A DNA stretch of 64,000 nucleotides from Paralichthys olivaceus (taxonomy: Eukaryota; Chordata; Actinopteri; Pleuronectiformes; Paralichthyidae), in assembly GCF_024713975.1 (NCBI RefSeq), contig NC_091111.1, positions 14,486,501 through 14,550,500 on the forward strand, written 5' to 3'. Both the position numbers and the translations under genes were made by a program. How positions within the stretch are numbered: position 1 is the first letter of the stretch; each line of letters opens with the position of its first letter. Under the pieces are notes generated by a model. It saw nothing but the letters and a program-made list of their open reading frames with translations, ran no database searches and had not been told where the DNA came from. Positions 1 to 10,930 of the stretch are shown here, one piece after another.

Positions 1-81
1 TGCCTTGTTTCTTAAACTAAAGTGAGAAAGAGAAAATTTGTTAATAACCTGTTAGTTCTTAGCTGATATCAGTCATTTTCC

Positions 82-232
82 AACCCATGCATTATCTATA
101 CTGCATATCCTATGAGGGACGTGACAGGGGAATTGAACCAATCCTAGCTGACATTGGACAAGAGGTGGTGTACACCCTGGAAAGGTCACAAGTGTATAAA
201 GACAAACAACCATTCATACTCAGATTATCAGT
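82..232 (+). repeat. Dispersed teleost repeat, family A, copy 1
   Basis: The copy begins with a cattatctata-like stretch, followed by ccaatcctagctgacattgg, tacaccctgg and acaaccattcatactca in order. This is the sequence order of a repeat I recognise as very common in fish genomes. A second, better preserved copy is at 24925-25135. The copy is decayed and non-coding, and I do not assign it to a named class. Confidence 0.65.
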
Positions 233-873
233 CTTTTTTTTTAATTCATTCTTTAGATAAAATAAAATGCCAAACACAAAGTCCCAGAACCCAAGACAGC
301 CTACTAAAATGTACTTTATTTTCCCGATCAAGATAGTTAATGTACCATCATGCTGAATTGAAAATTTGAGATGCTATAATTAGGAAACTTTTTATATTTT
401 TGGTCTTGGTTTAAACGATTATTGGACGGACTAATTAATTCAACAATCATTCTCTGATGTGGTCAACCTCAGCGAACCTGGTTCCGTGTCACAATCCCAC
501 AGTTTATTTTAATACTTGCATCGTTATTTGTTTGGCTCATTTGGATTCACATTGCTTCGTCAGAAAAAAGGAAGCTTGGATGGTGAATAGTCAGCAGTCA
601 AAACAAATATGATGGTCATGCTGTGTGGGGGGAAAAAAATGTCCGTGGCGTTGGGCCCAGGCCTGATCTGTACACGGTCCCAGTATCATCACTTGCAAAT
701 GAGCTGTGACAGAGGATCATTGACGGGGTGAAGTGATCAGACAAAGGCAGATGAATGATTTATGTCCAGGCTGTATGAGTAAGCGCCTTTCCAACGTCAA
801 GTGAAGCGGCTGTGATGAGACAGATCAGTCATCTCCGTACATCAGCTTCTCCTCCTGTAACCCAGTGCATGCA

Positions 874-875
<2 letters not shown>

Positions 876-906
<31 letters not shown>
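876..906 (+). repeat. (TG)n microsatellite
   Basis: Uninterrupted TG dinucleotide run in a gphn intron. Confidence 0.95.
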
Positions 907-907
<1 letters not shown>

Positions 908-1314
908 TTTTCATTCTCTTTCATGAAATTAAATCTTGGGTTCGTAATCATGGAAAAGTTAGCAAGATTTCCTCTGGACTATATGAAACGATTGTTCTGG
1001 ATTTGTTAAACTCATGCGAGGACCATAGACACCAACTTTTTTTCTTCTTTATTTATCGATGGCTGCTGACATGGAGTCGACTTTTAAACAAAATAGATAA
1101 AAAGTGTTTGTGTGACCGGATTCCTTTGTTGGTCAGTTTATAGCAGAGGACACGGACGCCTGGTGCAGTGTGACGCTCCACCACTGTTTTACAGCTTGTG
1201 TCGTCATTCCTCCGAGGTTTTATTCCCCTGTGGAAACGATAGATAGCACTTGTTATATGCCTTCGTGTCCTATTGGAATTATTCACACTGGGTTTCACCC
1301 GACACTACTGACAC

Positions 1315-1340
1315 TGTGTGTGTGTGTGTGTGTGTGTGTG
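1315..1340 (+). repeat. (TG)n microsatellite
   Basis: TG run of 13 units in a gphn intron. Confidence 0.95.
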
Positions 1341-2223
1341 AGGCACTAGATATGTGTTATTGTCCTCCTCCGGTGCAGTAACGCTCATAAAAAGTGCCTC
1401 TTCGTCTGCTGGAGATGTGGAGGATTTATGATGGAGTGAGTGAGAAAGAAAGGCGAGATGGAGAAAAGGAACAGAGAGTGGGAGGGAGCGAAAGCAAGAG
1501 AGAAGAGGAATGGAGAGCTAATGAGTTAGAAAGGACAACGGACTGAGTGGGAGGTGGGGAAGGGGAGAAGGATAGAAATGAAAACGAGGGAAATGCACAC
1601 AGAGGGAGCAGAGGACAGTTTTGCGAGCAGGGCCAATGTGGGACGGTCCCTCTCAGTCTGTTTGTCCTTCTGTATCCATCTGTCCGTCCCTGAGGGCCTT
1701 CAGCCTCCCTGACCCCCGACTCCATCATCTCAAATGAATAGGTAAATGACTCCAGTGAGGAGGGAAGAAGTGACAGAGAGTGAGGGAGAAAGAATCACAT
1801 CCGTCTCCTTCCTCAGCAGAAACGCTCGTGGGAAACACACAGACACGTGCGCACACACACAGCAGACCTCAGTCATGCGTGTGTGATTTAGCGCAGCACA
1901 CGGCACCGTATGTGCGACTATATACTCTCCTCCTCGTTCTCCTCCTCTTTATTGTCTCTTTGGCTGTTCCTCACTGCTCTTCACTCTCTTTTGCGTCCCT
2001 CTCACTCCAGCCGTCCCCTGTTATCTCTCTCTCTCTCTCACTCTCTCTCACTCCCTCTCCCTCGCTCACCCTTCCTCACTTACCCTCTCCCAGTTAGTGA
2101 GTGTGTAAAAGTGTGTGTGTTCTGGTGTGCATGTGCCGGGGAGCTCATTCTGTTCCGACTCCAGGCAGAAGATGGTGAGTACTGTCTTTCCTCCTGCATT
2201 TCCGAGAGGTTGTTTACAGGTTC

Positions 2224-2246
2224 TGTGTGTGTGTGTGTGTGTGTGT

Positions 2247-2277
<31 letters not shown>
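2224..2277 (+). repeat. (TG)n microsatellite
   Basis: TG run with one CTG interruption near its middle. Long valine/cysteine and histidine/threonine frames across it are products of the repeat. Confidence 0.95.
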
Positions 2278-3261
2278 CACATTGTGTGCCAGTGTTTTAA
2301 TAAGCGAAGGGTTTTGTATTATTAGCTGAGTGGGCATGGGGGTGGATGTTTTGCGTTTGCAGTGTGTGTTTTGTAAATATAATTTGTGGTCCTCCATGCA
2401 TATTTGTGCATGTGTGCTGCTGATGTTGATGATGCCTGAAGGAGGAACGCTGACAGGCCGTGGATGAGTTTAGGGGGTAGGAGGGTGAGTAATTCAGTGA
2501 TGGGACTGTGGACTGAAACTATAGCAGGGGTGGGGGGTTATGATGAGGAAGAGGAGGAGAAAGAAGGGAAGGATGATGAAGGGGCTCATGTGCCTGGTAC
2601 TGTTTATGTGGTGTTAGGCGGTGGGGGACATGGTTACGTAAAAAGGCAAAGAAGGGAGGATGAGAATGAGCAGACAAGACAGCGTAGGAGTCTCACAGGT
2701 CTCCTAAAGCCAAGCAAGCAAACAGTCACCTTCCCAGAAACAGAAGCCCATACTCGTTCAGCTGCTGCTTTTATCCTCCTTAAAATGAATGCAAGGAGCA
2801 GGATAAGAGACCCCTCTGTCCTGGTGCCTCTGCTGTTATTTCCTCTTCCCCGGAGTTATCATGTGCTTCCCCCCCTCCAGTCACCAGCACAGCAGCTGGA
2901 GCAGCAGCAGCTACTGTAAATGGAAATGAGGCAATATGGATGAAGAAGCTCCTGGCTTCAAAATCCATGATGGCTTTACACAGCTCACAAGGAGAGGCAG
3001 CAGGTTATTGATGCATCTGTGGATAATGACTCCAACGATAGTTAAATGTCAGGTACAGAGATAGATTTGCAGCTCTATCGATGTTATGTTGCACAGGTTT
3101 CTACAGAATAGATCAGAATAGATCCACTAATGTCTTCTTGTGCCTTTTTATGTCCCCAGTTGTTAATTCCTGCTATTTTACAGAAACAATAAAGCATCGA
3201 TACTGTTTCATGTCAAGACAGGCCGATGGAAAATCTAATTTAAAAATAAAATTATATTTGG

Positions 3262-3410
3262 ATTCAGTTCACCAGGATGTACTCAGTAGGCTGCATTACA
3301 GCCAGTTAGCTTAGCTTAGCACAAAGACTGGAAACAAGAGGAAAATGGTAGCCTGACTCTATTATACAAAGGTAACAAAAGTCATCTAAACCGCTTATAT
3401 CTTATTTCAT
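3262..3410 (+). repeat. Dispersed teleost repeat (gttagcttagcttagc type)
   Basis: It contains ccagttagcttagcttagc, then aaagactggaaac, tagcctgactct and aaaggtaacaaaa. I recognise this order of blocks as a widespread fish interspersed repeat. No coding capacity is seen and the ends are approximate. Confidence 0.6.
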
Positions 3411-5029
3411 TTGAAAATATAAGATCTTTGTGGCGGGACTAAAATATTTCTCTTGTACTCTCACATTTTTCTTTAACTTTTCTTTTTAAGACAATAAGAT
3501 CTCGAGGTTCTACAGAGAAAGACTTGATAAGGAGTTTTTTCTTTTGACTTCTTCTTAGTCCAATCTTTACGTGACCTCGGGGGCAATTGAAACATGCATG
3601 TGAAAGTGGATCATACTTCCTTTCTTTGTTAACCAGGGTGACAGCAGCTTTCAATAACCGGATGGAAGAGGCTGCGAAGAATTATTGCGATACTCGGTTA
3701 AATCTCAGGTGCGGGAGGACGGCTGAGAGACGTGAGTCAGATAGAGAGCGGGATGTGTTATATTGTGTGATTTACTGTTGCAGAGACCATGAAAGTAGCT
3801 GCAGCCAGAAGGAAAGTGCTCTTTTGTCTCTGATTAATGTACACACATTCAGGCCCCTCCCGTCCCCTTTCTTTGGCTCGTGCTACTCATAGACCATTTG
3901 GGTCAAATTGCTTTCGGCATTAAGTCAGAATCAGTTCAGCTGAATCCGGTGTGCTTGTTCATGTGTGCATAGTGTGCTGTTCTTATTCTTTCATTATAAG
4001 GACTAATGGATATCTTTAAGTGTAAATAGTGTCAAAGTGCGTTAAAATGTGTTTTCAACTCAACACAAATGCATCGCGGCCACGCGTCCGCATGTGTGAA
4101 GTTTGCGTACATCGTGTGCGATATCATATTTGTCTCGAGTTACTCACGCCCACTGACTCTGAGAGTTAGCCTTGAGGGCAACGGAGAGAATGGAAAGACG
4201 ACAAGAGAGCCGTGAATAGCAAGGCCGAGAGAGAGAGAGACAAACAGTCCGACGGAAAGAAAGAGAGGGAGGAGAGAGGACAGAAATGAAAGGGAGTAAG
4301 AGGAATGGATGAGACTGTCTGACCAGCTGTACTGAACGTGCTCATTCACCATGTGATGAGAAGAACCAGTGGCTGGTGAGCCGCATAACAGGCGGCCGTG
4401 AAATCAGCTGTGCTAGCTCTCATTCTCCACCATGCTGGCAACTCACTCAATAGCTCATTAACTTCTAATAGATGTAGACGTGGAGTGGCCATGGGAGGGA
4501 GGTGATGAATGGCCGGAGCTGGACCAGGGAGCGTGCAGCACATGCTCCTGGTCAGCTCTGGTTCCTGCTTGTTTGGCTTCTGCTCAGTTGATTCTTCTTC
4601 ATCTTTGTTATTTCGGGGGAGGGAGCAGATTTTTTTTTTTAATAACCCACTGTTTTCAAAGCGTAAGCACTAAACTTAAAACAAGTTTATAGCACCGACA
4701 TCACACAAGTTGAATTTGACAACTCGTCAGAATCCTGCACAGTCGGGGTCTGTGATATTATTCAAAATATGTTTACACTTATAAAACTGTGGTTTAGATA
4801 TGAGGAATTTATAATCCAATAACAAACCATCAGTATCTTACACAGCTGTTTTTTATGTCAAAAGATATGTTAGATAAAAAGAGAAGAAACGGGAACAGTT
4901 ATTACTCAGTGCCAGAACCTGAAAGTTATTATCTATTTCATATTAGGTACTTTTTCTTAATTGTTTTTATAACTAGAATAGTACATTTAGCACATTGCTC
5001 ACACTCATAGATATCAGTCCCCTAAAAAT

Positions 5030-5345
5030 GCCTAAATATTTTCATCAAGATCCTTGAATTATTCCCTGGGACATTTGTGAAAAAATAAAAAATCACCCTA
5101 TCTGGCACTGTTAAAGAAAGTGCTAAACATGTCCTGGATCAGCACAAAAATCAAATAGGTTTTTTTCTGTCGCATCCTTCCACCAAGATTCATGGAAATC
5201 TGCTCTGTAGTTTTTTGTGAATCCTGTTGACCAACAAACAAACCAAGAAACCAATCGACAGGCAGGAGTAACATTACATCAATATATTGTGTTTTACTGG
5301 GAAATAATCCAATGATATTAAATAGAACAACATAAAAGTGACAGG
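5030..5345 (-). repeat. Dispersed teleost repeat, family B, copy 1
   Basis: It is in reverse orientation relative to the copy at 28465-28770. Shared blocks are atcaagatccttgaattatt, cctggatcagcac, catccttccaccaagattc and tctgctctgtag. Other copies are near 26060-26330 (reverse) and 56220-56375 (forward fragment). It looks like a decayed non-autonomous mobile element. Confidence 0.65.
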
Positions 5346-6634
5346 GTGTCATTCAGGTGCATGAATACTTTTAGTATCTCACATTGTTGAAAAGAAAATG
5401 TCCTGGATCTGAACTTTGTGTACTTTGCTCCTGCAGTTTCAGTTTGTAATCACCTGTGGTTTCCTGCCGTTGTCCATTATCTGAGGAGCAGAGCTTGGTG
5501 AGGGTAACGACTGTGAATCTGCACCGTTTCAATTAGGAGGGATGGGACATCAGTCTCCTTGACAGTCCTACTTTAAAAAAGAGAGTTTATTAAATCATCT
5601 AAAATGTTTTTGTTTCATGAGGAGAGGTCAGGAATCGTCTGATGATTTGAGTAATAATTCATCATGAGCTTGGTTGTCATGCCCGACATTATTTAGCTGG
5701 GAATAGACGTGATATTTTTTAAATAGATTTCCCAGGGATGTGTCTTTTTTTTTGTTGTTGTTATTTTTTAGCTGGAAGCTTTTTCCACCAACAAACACCT
5801 CTGCCAGCCAGATGGCCCTGTTTTTGTGGTGTTTTTGTTTTTAGAATTTTGACAAAACAAGCAGATGAAGGCGATGCCGTGTAGAAGCTGTCAGGGGCAT
5901 CGCACGTAAACAGTGTAATGGCTGTAGGTGGTAAACAAAAATCCTGATCGACTCCAATGTTTCCATCCATCAAAACGCAGAGAACTTCTCGGGCAACCGT
6001 CTGGCGTATCTTGTAGAAACAGGCACAAACATAACATCCTCCCGACCTCATTAGCAGAGTTAATAAAAGTCTCCATCTGTGGGGGGGGGGGGCGTTGTTA
6101 TTATAAGTGTCAAACCACAGTGTGAATGAAAACGGTCCAATCCTGGGTGACCCCTGTGGAGCAGTGATAGGTGACACCATTGGGTGCCAGACATAAATTA
6201 TGTTGCATGTTTCTGGCTCATTTTTATTTCCCGTGGGATTTGTGTTGCACAGTGTGTTGTGTTGGATGTCTACTGTGAGCAATATGATGGGATGAAGGGA
6301 TATTGAGTTCTGGATCAATATTTGACGCCTGCATCGATCACAGGGTTTACGTCCAGGAGTGTGTGTGTGGTTTGCATTATTTATCAGTTACAATCAATTT
6401 TGGATTTGTGGGACTTTCAAAACTATTGGAAAATATAACAGCGTTGGACCTAGCATATAGCAATGTTAGCACTGAACACACACTAACTTAAACGTAAAAG
6501 CAAAATGCTACATAGGAAATGAAATAGCTTGAGAACTTGAAACAGCTAAATGTATAATAGGTGCCAACATAACAAAGATGGGGAATATAGAAACTCTTCT
6601 GTAAACATGGATACACCACATGGTCGAGCTGGAT

Positions 6635-6897
6635 CATAGACTGTATGTAAAAATGGACGACGCGTCTTCACCTCCCCCCGCTATCCAAAATGAAGTTAAA
6701 ATATCCAGGATGTGAACGCCTTCAACTTGCGCATTTTGAGTTTGCACAGTGGTGGTCAAGGGATGGAGCTGCAGTACTGAGGTCGCGCCCTGGGGATTCA
6801 TGACTTACACTACAGTCAGCCACCAGGTAGTGATCGAGACTCTTTGGCTTCACTTTCGGGGAGCTGTCATGTCGTCCATCTTTATTTCCAGTCTATG
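6635..6897. mobile_element. MITE-like element with about 27-bp terminal inverted repeats
   Basis: The left end (6635-6661) starts catagactgtatgtaaaaat and ends ggacgac. The right end (6871-6897), reverse-complemented, starts catagactggaaataaagat and ends ggacgac. The two ends agree over 27 bases except for about three positions. The element is 263 bp and has no open frame, as expected for a non-autonomous DNA transposon. The inner part, with cttcactttcggggagctgtc, resembles a dispersed teleost repeat I recognise. No clear target-site duplication is visible. Confidence 0.75.
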
Positions 6898-7110
6898 GGT
6901 AAATAATGTAAAGTATAAAACTTCAGATTGTTTGTGATATTGAAGGAGATGTCGTGTGTGTTATTTTGAGGCAGGTCATGTGTTGAAAGGCAACCCTTCA
7001 TTCTGAAAGACACACTGAAATTTAAGCAAATGTTTGATGTGAAACCTTTTTTCCTATTGTTCTGATGGACAGTGAAACCCCATGCAACTCCTACCTGCTG
7101 TCCTATGCTG

Positions 7111-7268
7111 TCCTGTCCTGTCTTGTCTTGTCTTGTCTTGTCTTGTCTTGTCTTGTCTTGTCTTGTCTTGTCCTGTCCTGTCCTGTCCTGTCCTGTCCTG
7201 TCCTGTCCTGTCCTGTCCTGTCCTGTCCTGTCCTGTCCTGTCCTGACCTGACCTGTCCTGTCCTGTCC
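7111..7268 (+). repeat. TCYTG pentanucleotide tandem array in two blocks
   Basis: About 32 pentamer units: two TCCTG, then ten TCTTG (7121-7170), then fifteen TCCTG, two ACCTG and two TCCTG. The C/T variants fall in sharply bounded blocks. The array lies about 210 bp upstream of the gphn cassette exon at 7479. Long open frames on both strands here are repeat artefacts. Confidence 0.97.
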
Positions 7269-7478
7269 ATTATGCCCTTTGTCTGCCTTGGCCCATCCGA
7301 GACAGTCACACAGAGACCTGTCGCACCGATGTCCTCCTGAAAGACAGAGGGCATTGTCCGCCCCACCCGTCAGTCTCTGTGTGCCTCTTCCAACCCCCCC
7401 GCCCTTCTACCTGCTCGACCTGGCTTTTGCTCCGTTAACCCCTCTTCTCTTCTCCCCTCCTCTCTCTCGTGGCAACAG

Positions 7479-7520
7479 GCGCGGCTCCCCTCCTGTTCAT
7501 CCACCCTAAGCATTGCTGAG
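7479..7520 (+). CDS. gphn: gphn linker cassette exon (42 bp)
   Basis: A 42-bp exon with acceptor ggcaacag and donor GAG/gtactc encodes ARLPSCSSTLSIAE in phase 0-0. I recall a mammalian gephyrin splice cassette of almost the same sequence (ARLPSCSSTYSVSE), inserted in the linker between the G and E domains. Insertion keeps the frame, because the next supported exon (15970) also starts in phase 0. The preceding pyrimidine tract (7440-7470) is strong. In mammals this cassette is alternatively spliced, so it is probably optional here too. Peptide identity, splice sites and phase all agree. Confidence 0.85.
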
Positions 7521-8932
7521 GTACTCCTGCATTTGTTCTAATGCACTGTTACGGCCGTCATCATGGCATCAGTTTCAGCCCCCCCCCCCCTCTCAAACTG
7601 CACCTCTCACTTCCTGCCTGGCATGATTGCTTCCCCCTCCTCTCTTGACCCTCCTGCCTGCCACACTCCTGCTGTCTCTCTCGTTTTTACAATCCTTTCT
7701 TTTCCTCCCCTTGTGTTATCGTTGTGATTTTTAATTTTTTCTTGTCTTGTAGTCAAATGTCCTGTTGCCCCTCGTTCTGGTCCAAGTTCTGTATCTAACC
7801 CTTTGCCTTGTTTCCGCACTCACACACCCCACAAAACGAACACACCTCCTCCATCACTTGGCATATTCTTCAACCTGCATTTCAACCTCAGAGCTGAAGT
7901 TGAAAGATGCTTGAATTATGTATTTGAATGAAAGTGATATTGCTTGCAAAAACAAAGTGCCTTTCTTTCCCTCTGTGTGCACACCTCAGTTCATTTAAAG
8001 GGGCCTCTCTCTCTCTCTCACTCACACACACACAGCAGCTTGTAAACAGAGCAGGCTGTTGTCTATGTGCTGGAAGCCGCCTTCACAGAGCTGCTGTGCT
8101 TGTTACTCTGGCCCAATGATTCTGTGAGCGATGGAGACACAGCCTCGGTACAAGGGCATAGAATAGCGCTGACACTTGTCCAGTGGGATGTCGAAACCCA
8201 TTGATTACTTGTAATTGTGTTGTAATGAATTTTGGAAAAAGGGTTTGGCAGCAGATTTAAAAAACAATGTCCGACTCTTATACATTAAAGATCTCAGGGA
8301 TGCTTTAGGGATAATTGTTGCTTTGTTTTCTTAAATACAAAATACTCCAACAGAATCCAATCAGTTACCTCTTTTCTGAAAGTGTAATAGTTTCTAAGCT
8401 GTAAGATAACTAGTTCAGAAACAAATCACCGTTGGTGAGGCTGTAATTTCACATGTAGCCAGAGAGAGGCCTCGGGTAGGGTCGGAGGTGAAGCACTCAC
8501 TAGGGTTAACTTCTTAACTTTCACTTGAACTCACACACACACACACACAAAGACACACACACACACAAACACAAACAGTAGCAGCACTCTACTGGAACTG
8601 TTGGTTTCTTCATCCATCTTTGGTTGTGTTGTGTTAGTGTTGGTTAGTGTCTTCCAGTGACTTGTTAGCCACATGCTTTTATTTTGAAATTTCCCTTCAT
8701 ACGATTGCAGAATGTGCGTTGGCTTGGTACTGGCTCAGTTCTCATGTGTGTGTTTTAGTGTGGAAAATGAGGAGACTGTGTGCAAATGTGTTTCACCACT
8801 AACTGAAATGTCATATTGATCAGGGGTGGGTGTGCATTCTTGTTGGCTGCACAAGCGTGTGTGTGTGTGTATGTGTGTATGTGCGTGTGCATGTGGCATG
8901 AAGGTGAGTGACTATCCTGTGGCTCCCCCCAG

Positions 8933-9007
8933 GCCTCACGGAGAGAATTCAGGGCTCACCTGGATGAGGTCATCACGCTCAAGTCAAGGTACTCTACCTT
9001 GGACCAG
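8933..9007 (+). CDS. gphn: Probable gphn linker cassette exon (75 bp)
   Basis: A 75-bp open segment lies between ctcccccccag and the donor CAG/gtaaac. In phase 0-0 it encodes 25 residues containing FRAHLDEVITLKS followed by RYSTLDQ. The symmetric phase fits between the 7479 cassette and the constitutive exon at 15970, where mammalian gephyrin also takes optional cassettes. Codon choice is coding-like (CTG, GTC, AAG, GAC). I do not recognise the peptide. The acceptor pyrimidine tract is short. It could be a fish-specific or little-described gephyrin cassette; a spurious exon is less likely. Confidence 0.6.
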
Positions 9008-9605
9008 GTAAACCCGCTAACCTTCTACCAACCTCTTACTCTACCAGCATGCAGGCCACTGGCATCCCACATAGCACCTCACCACACGAGTGGCACAACA
9101 CCAACTCACACAAGAGCAGGCAGAGAGGCAGCTCAGGGAGAGAGAGAGCAGCTAGAGCATGTAGCACTGGAGCAGGATAGATACCCTGGTCTTACTGCAG
9201 GTTACTTTCTGTCTGAACAACACACATAGTATATGGACGCTTTGCTAAGCGACAGTGAGAAGAAAAGAAAAATCCAGAATGCAGAAAGGATTAGGTGGGT
9301 AATATTACATACGTAGCCTTATTAGACCCAGTTTAACACTGGTATCGCTGTTGGTGAGATCAGCGACCAAATTCAGTGATTTAGCTCATATTGTGTTGCT
9401 CCAAACGATGTTGCAAGGTCACAAAACTCTGGCTTAAGCAAATACTTCAGGTAACCTGCTCAATAACTTAAAGACAAGGGAGTAGTCCTCACGAAGCAGC
9501 GTCACTTTGCTAACATTGCTAACAAGCTCAATTGTGCAATCCTACTGAGACAAGGAGAAAGTTTATTAATACAAGCACTTGATGCAAATGTCTGTGATCT
9601 GGTAT

Positions 9606-9632
9606 TAATATTATTATTATTATTATTATTAT
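9606..9632 (+). repeat. (ATT)n microsatellite
   Basis: Trinucleotide ATT run in a gphn intron. Confidence 0.9.
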
Positions 9633-10098
9633 CCAGATGCAGTAGATACAGATTATATGTTAATACCGGGCATAAATGGGATATTACTCACAATAAAAAC
9701 ACAAATGTTATACTTCCCCATCTAGCAGTTTTCTGCAGAGGGATGTCTGTTGCATAAAACATTCCGAGCCAGGTTTAGAAGCAGCGTGGTGATACACGTG
9801 GCAACACGGGGGGGGGGGGAGAAAACAAAGTTACACATATGATCACGAGTTGAAAGAGATTGTTGCACCTCAGAAGTTGCCCTGTGTGTCACCATGTTTA
9901 GTGGACAGCAACATTTCCTCCCCCATGGCCTCTCTCTCTCTTTCTCTCTCTCTCATGATCTCCACCAGCATCCATTCTGTCAACCATCACCCACCTGGAC
10001 ATATGATGTGATATGTGTATCAGTGGCTGGTGATATTGTGTTGTTATTTTATGCAGATGATGGGATTGTATTTGTGTGGTTGTACCTGGTTTGGATTT

Positions 10099-10204
<106 letters not shown>

Positions 10205-10329
10205 TTACAGATGAGACTATGGGAAGCCCATGGGAAGCTGTGAGTGCAGTGGAGAGCAGAGGTCTTTGCCAAAACACACACTCCTCTTCGACGTTAGGTC
10301 ACTCTTTCTTTTTCCTGATGCCCCCCCCC

Positions 10330-10860
10330 TCAGGTTCCTGCCTTCACTCCCCAGGGAAGAAGACTCTGGATTGCCTCCGTGGCATTTGTCCTGCCCTCTA
10401 CCGCTCTGTCGCTATCACTCCAGCATTTTGTCATCCGCTCCATCCCTTTCCCTTCCTCGCTTCGTCCCATGGGGTGAGGCAGTTGAAGCCGGTTGAAACG
10501 AGCCCCCCTGCCCCTGTCACAGCCCTCTCCTCCTCACGGCGGACAGATAAATCTCTCTCTTTTTTGCATAATTTGTCTGACAGCTCCTTTGTTTTGTGCT
10601 GAGCTCAGCAGTGCGGCGGCAGCATCCCATCATTTCCTGGAGCGTCTCCTCAGCTCGCCCGTTATTGGCCCCATCGATTTCCCACCGGAGTGGCTTGCAG
10701 CCCCTGGGCCGCGTGCCTCGCTGACCTGGCCACACTCACTATTCTGTGTTCGTTCGCACCGCTGCCGCCACCTTATCCCCAGCCCATTGATCTTCCTGGC
10801 AGATCTCCATGACAACCCGTTGTCAGGCTGTTTCCGCGGTGACGATGGGGTTGGCGTGTA
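10330..10860. promoter_or_regulatory. GC-richer intronic island (candidate regulatory element)
   Basis: Unlike the surrounding AT-rich intron, this 530-bp stretch has many CpGs and SOX-like ctttgtt motifs, for example gacagctcctttgtt, and no simple repeat. It encodes no recognisable protein in any frame. It could be an intronic enhancer or an internal promoter; only base composition and motif content support this. Confidence 0.3.
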
Positions 10861-10901
10861 GAGTGATTAGTGTTTCTGGCATGGAGGCTTGTGTTTTTGG
10901 A

Positions 10902-10930
10902 TGTGTGTGTGTGTGTGTGTGTGTATGTGT
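10902..10930 (+). repeat. (TG)n microsatellite
   Basis: Short TG run with one TA interruption. Confidence 0.9.

Larger units (their letters stand above)
1..7478 (+). other. gphn: gphn intronic sequence (left flank)
   Basis: I recognise no coding exon here. The first supported gphn exon is at 7479 and the G-domain exons must lie upstream of the window, so this is most likely one large gphn intron. It holds (TG)n arrays, dispersed teleost repeats near 82-232, 3262-3410 and 5030-5345, an inverted-repeat element at 6635-6897 and a pentanucleotide array at 7111-7268. The open frames in it are short, repeat-derived or pyrimidine-rich and resemble no protein family. Confidence 0.75.

Noticed and set aside
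1700..1740. A PDSIIS-like frame resembling part of the gephyrin linker (IPDSIISRG)
   Set aside because: The frame hits a stop two codons later, has no splice sites and lacks the flanking linker residues. Chance match.
2100..2175. ATG directly followed by a strong donor (gcagaagATG/gtgagt) at 2172, as a possible alternative first exon
   Set aside because: The frame upstream is closed by stops and (TG)n sequence, there is no CpG island and no acceptor partner can be chosen. The context is too weak to call.
7065..7366. Open frames on both strands across the TCYTG array
   Set aside because: A 5-bp repeat without stop words is open in every frame. The peptides are repeat translation only.
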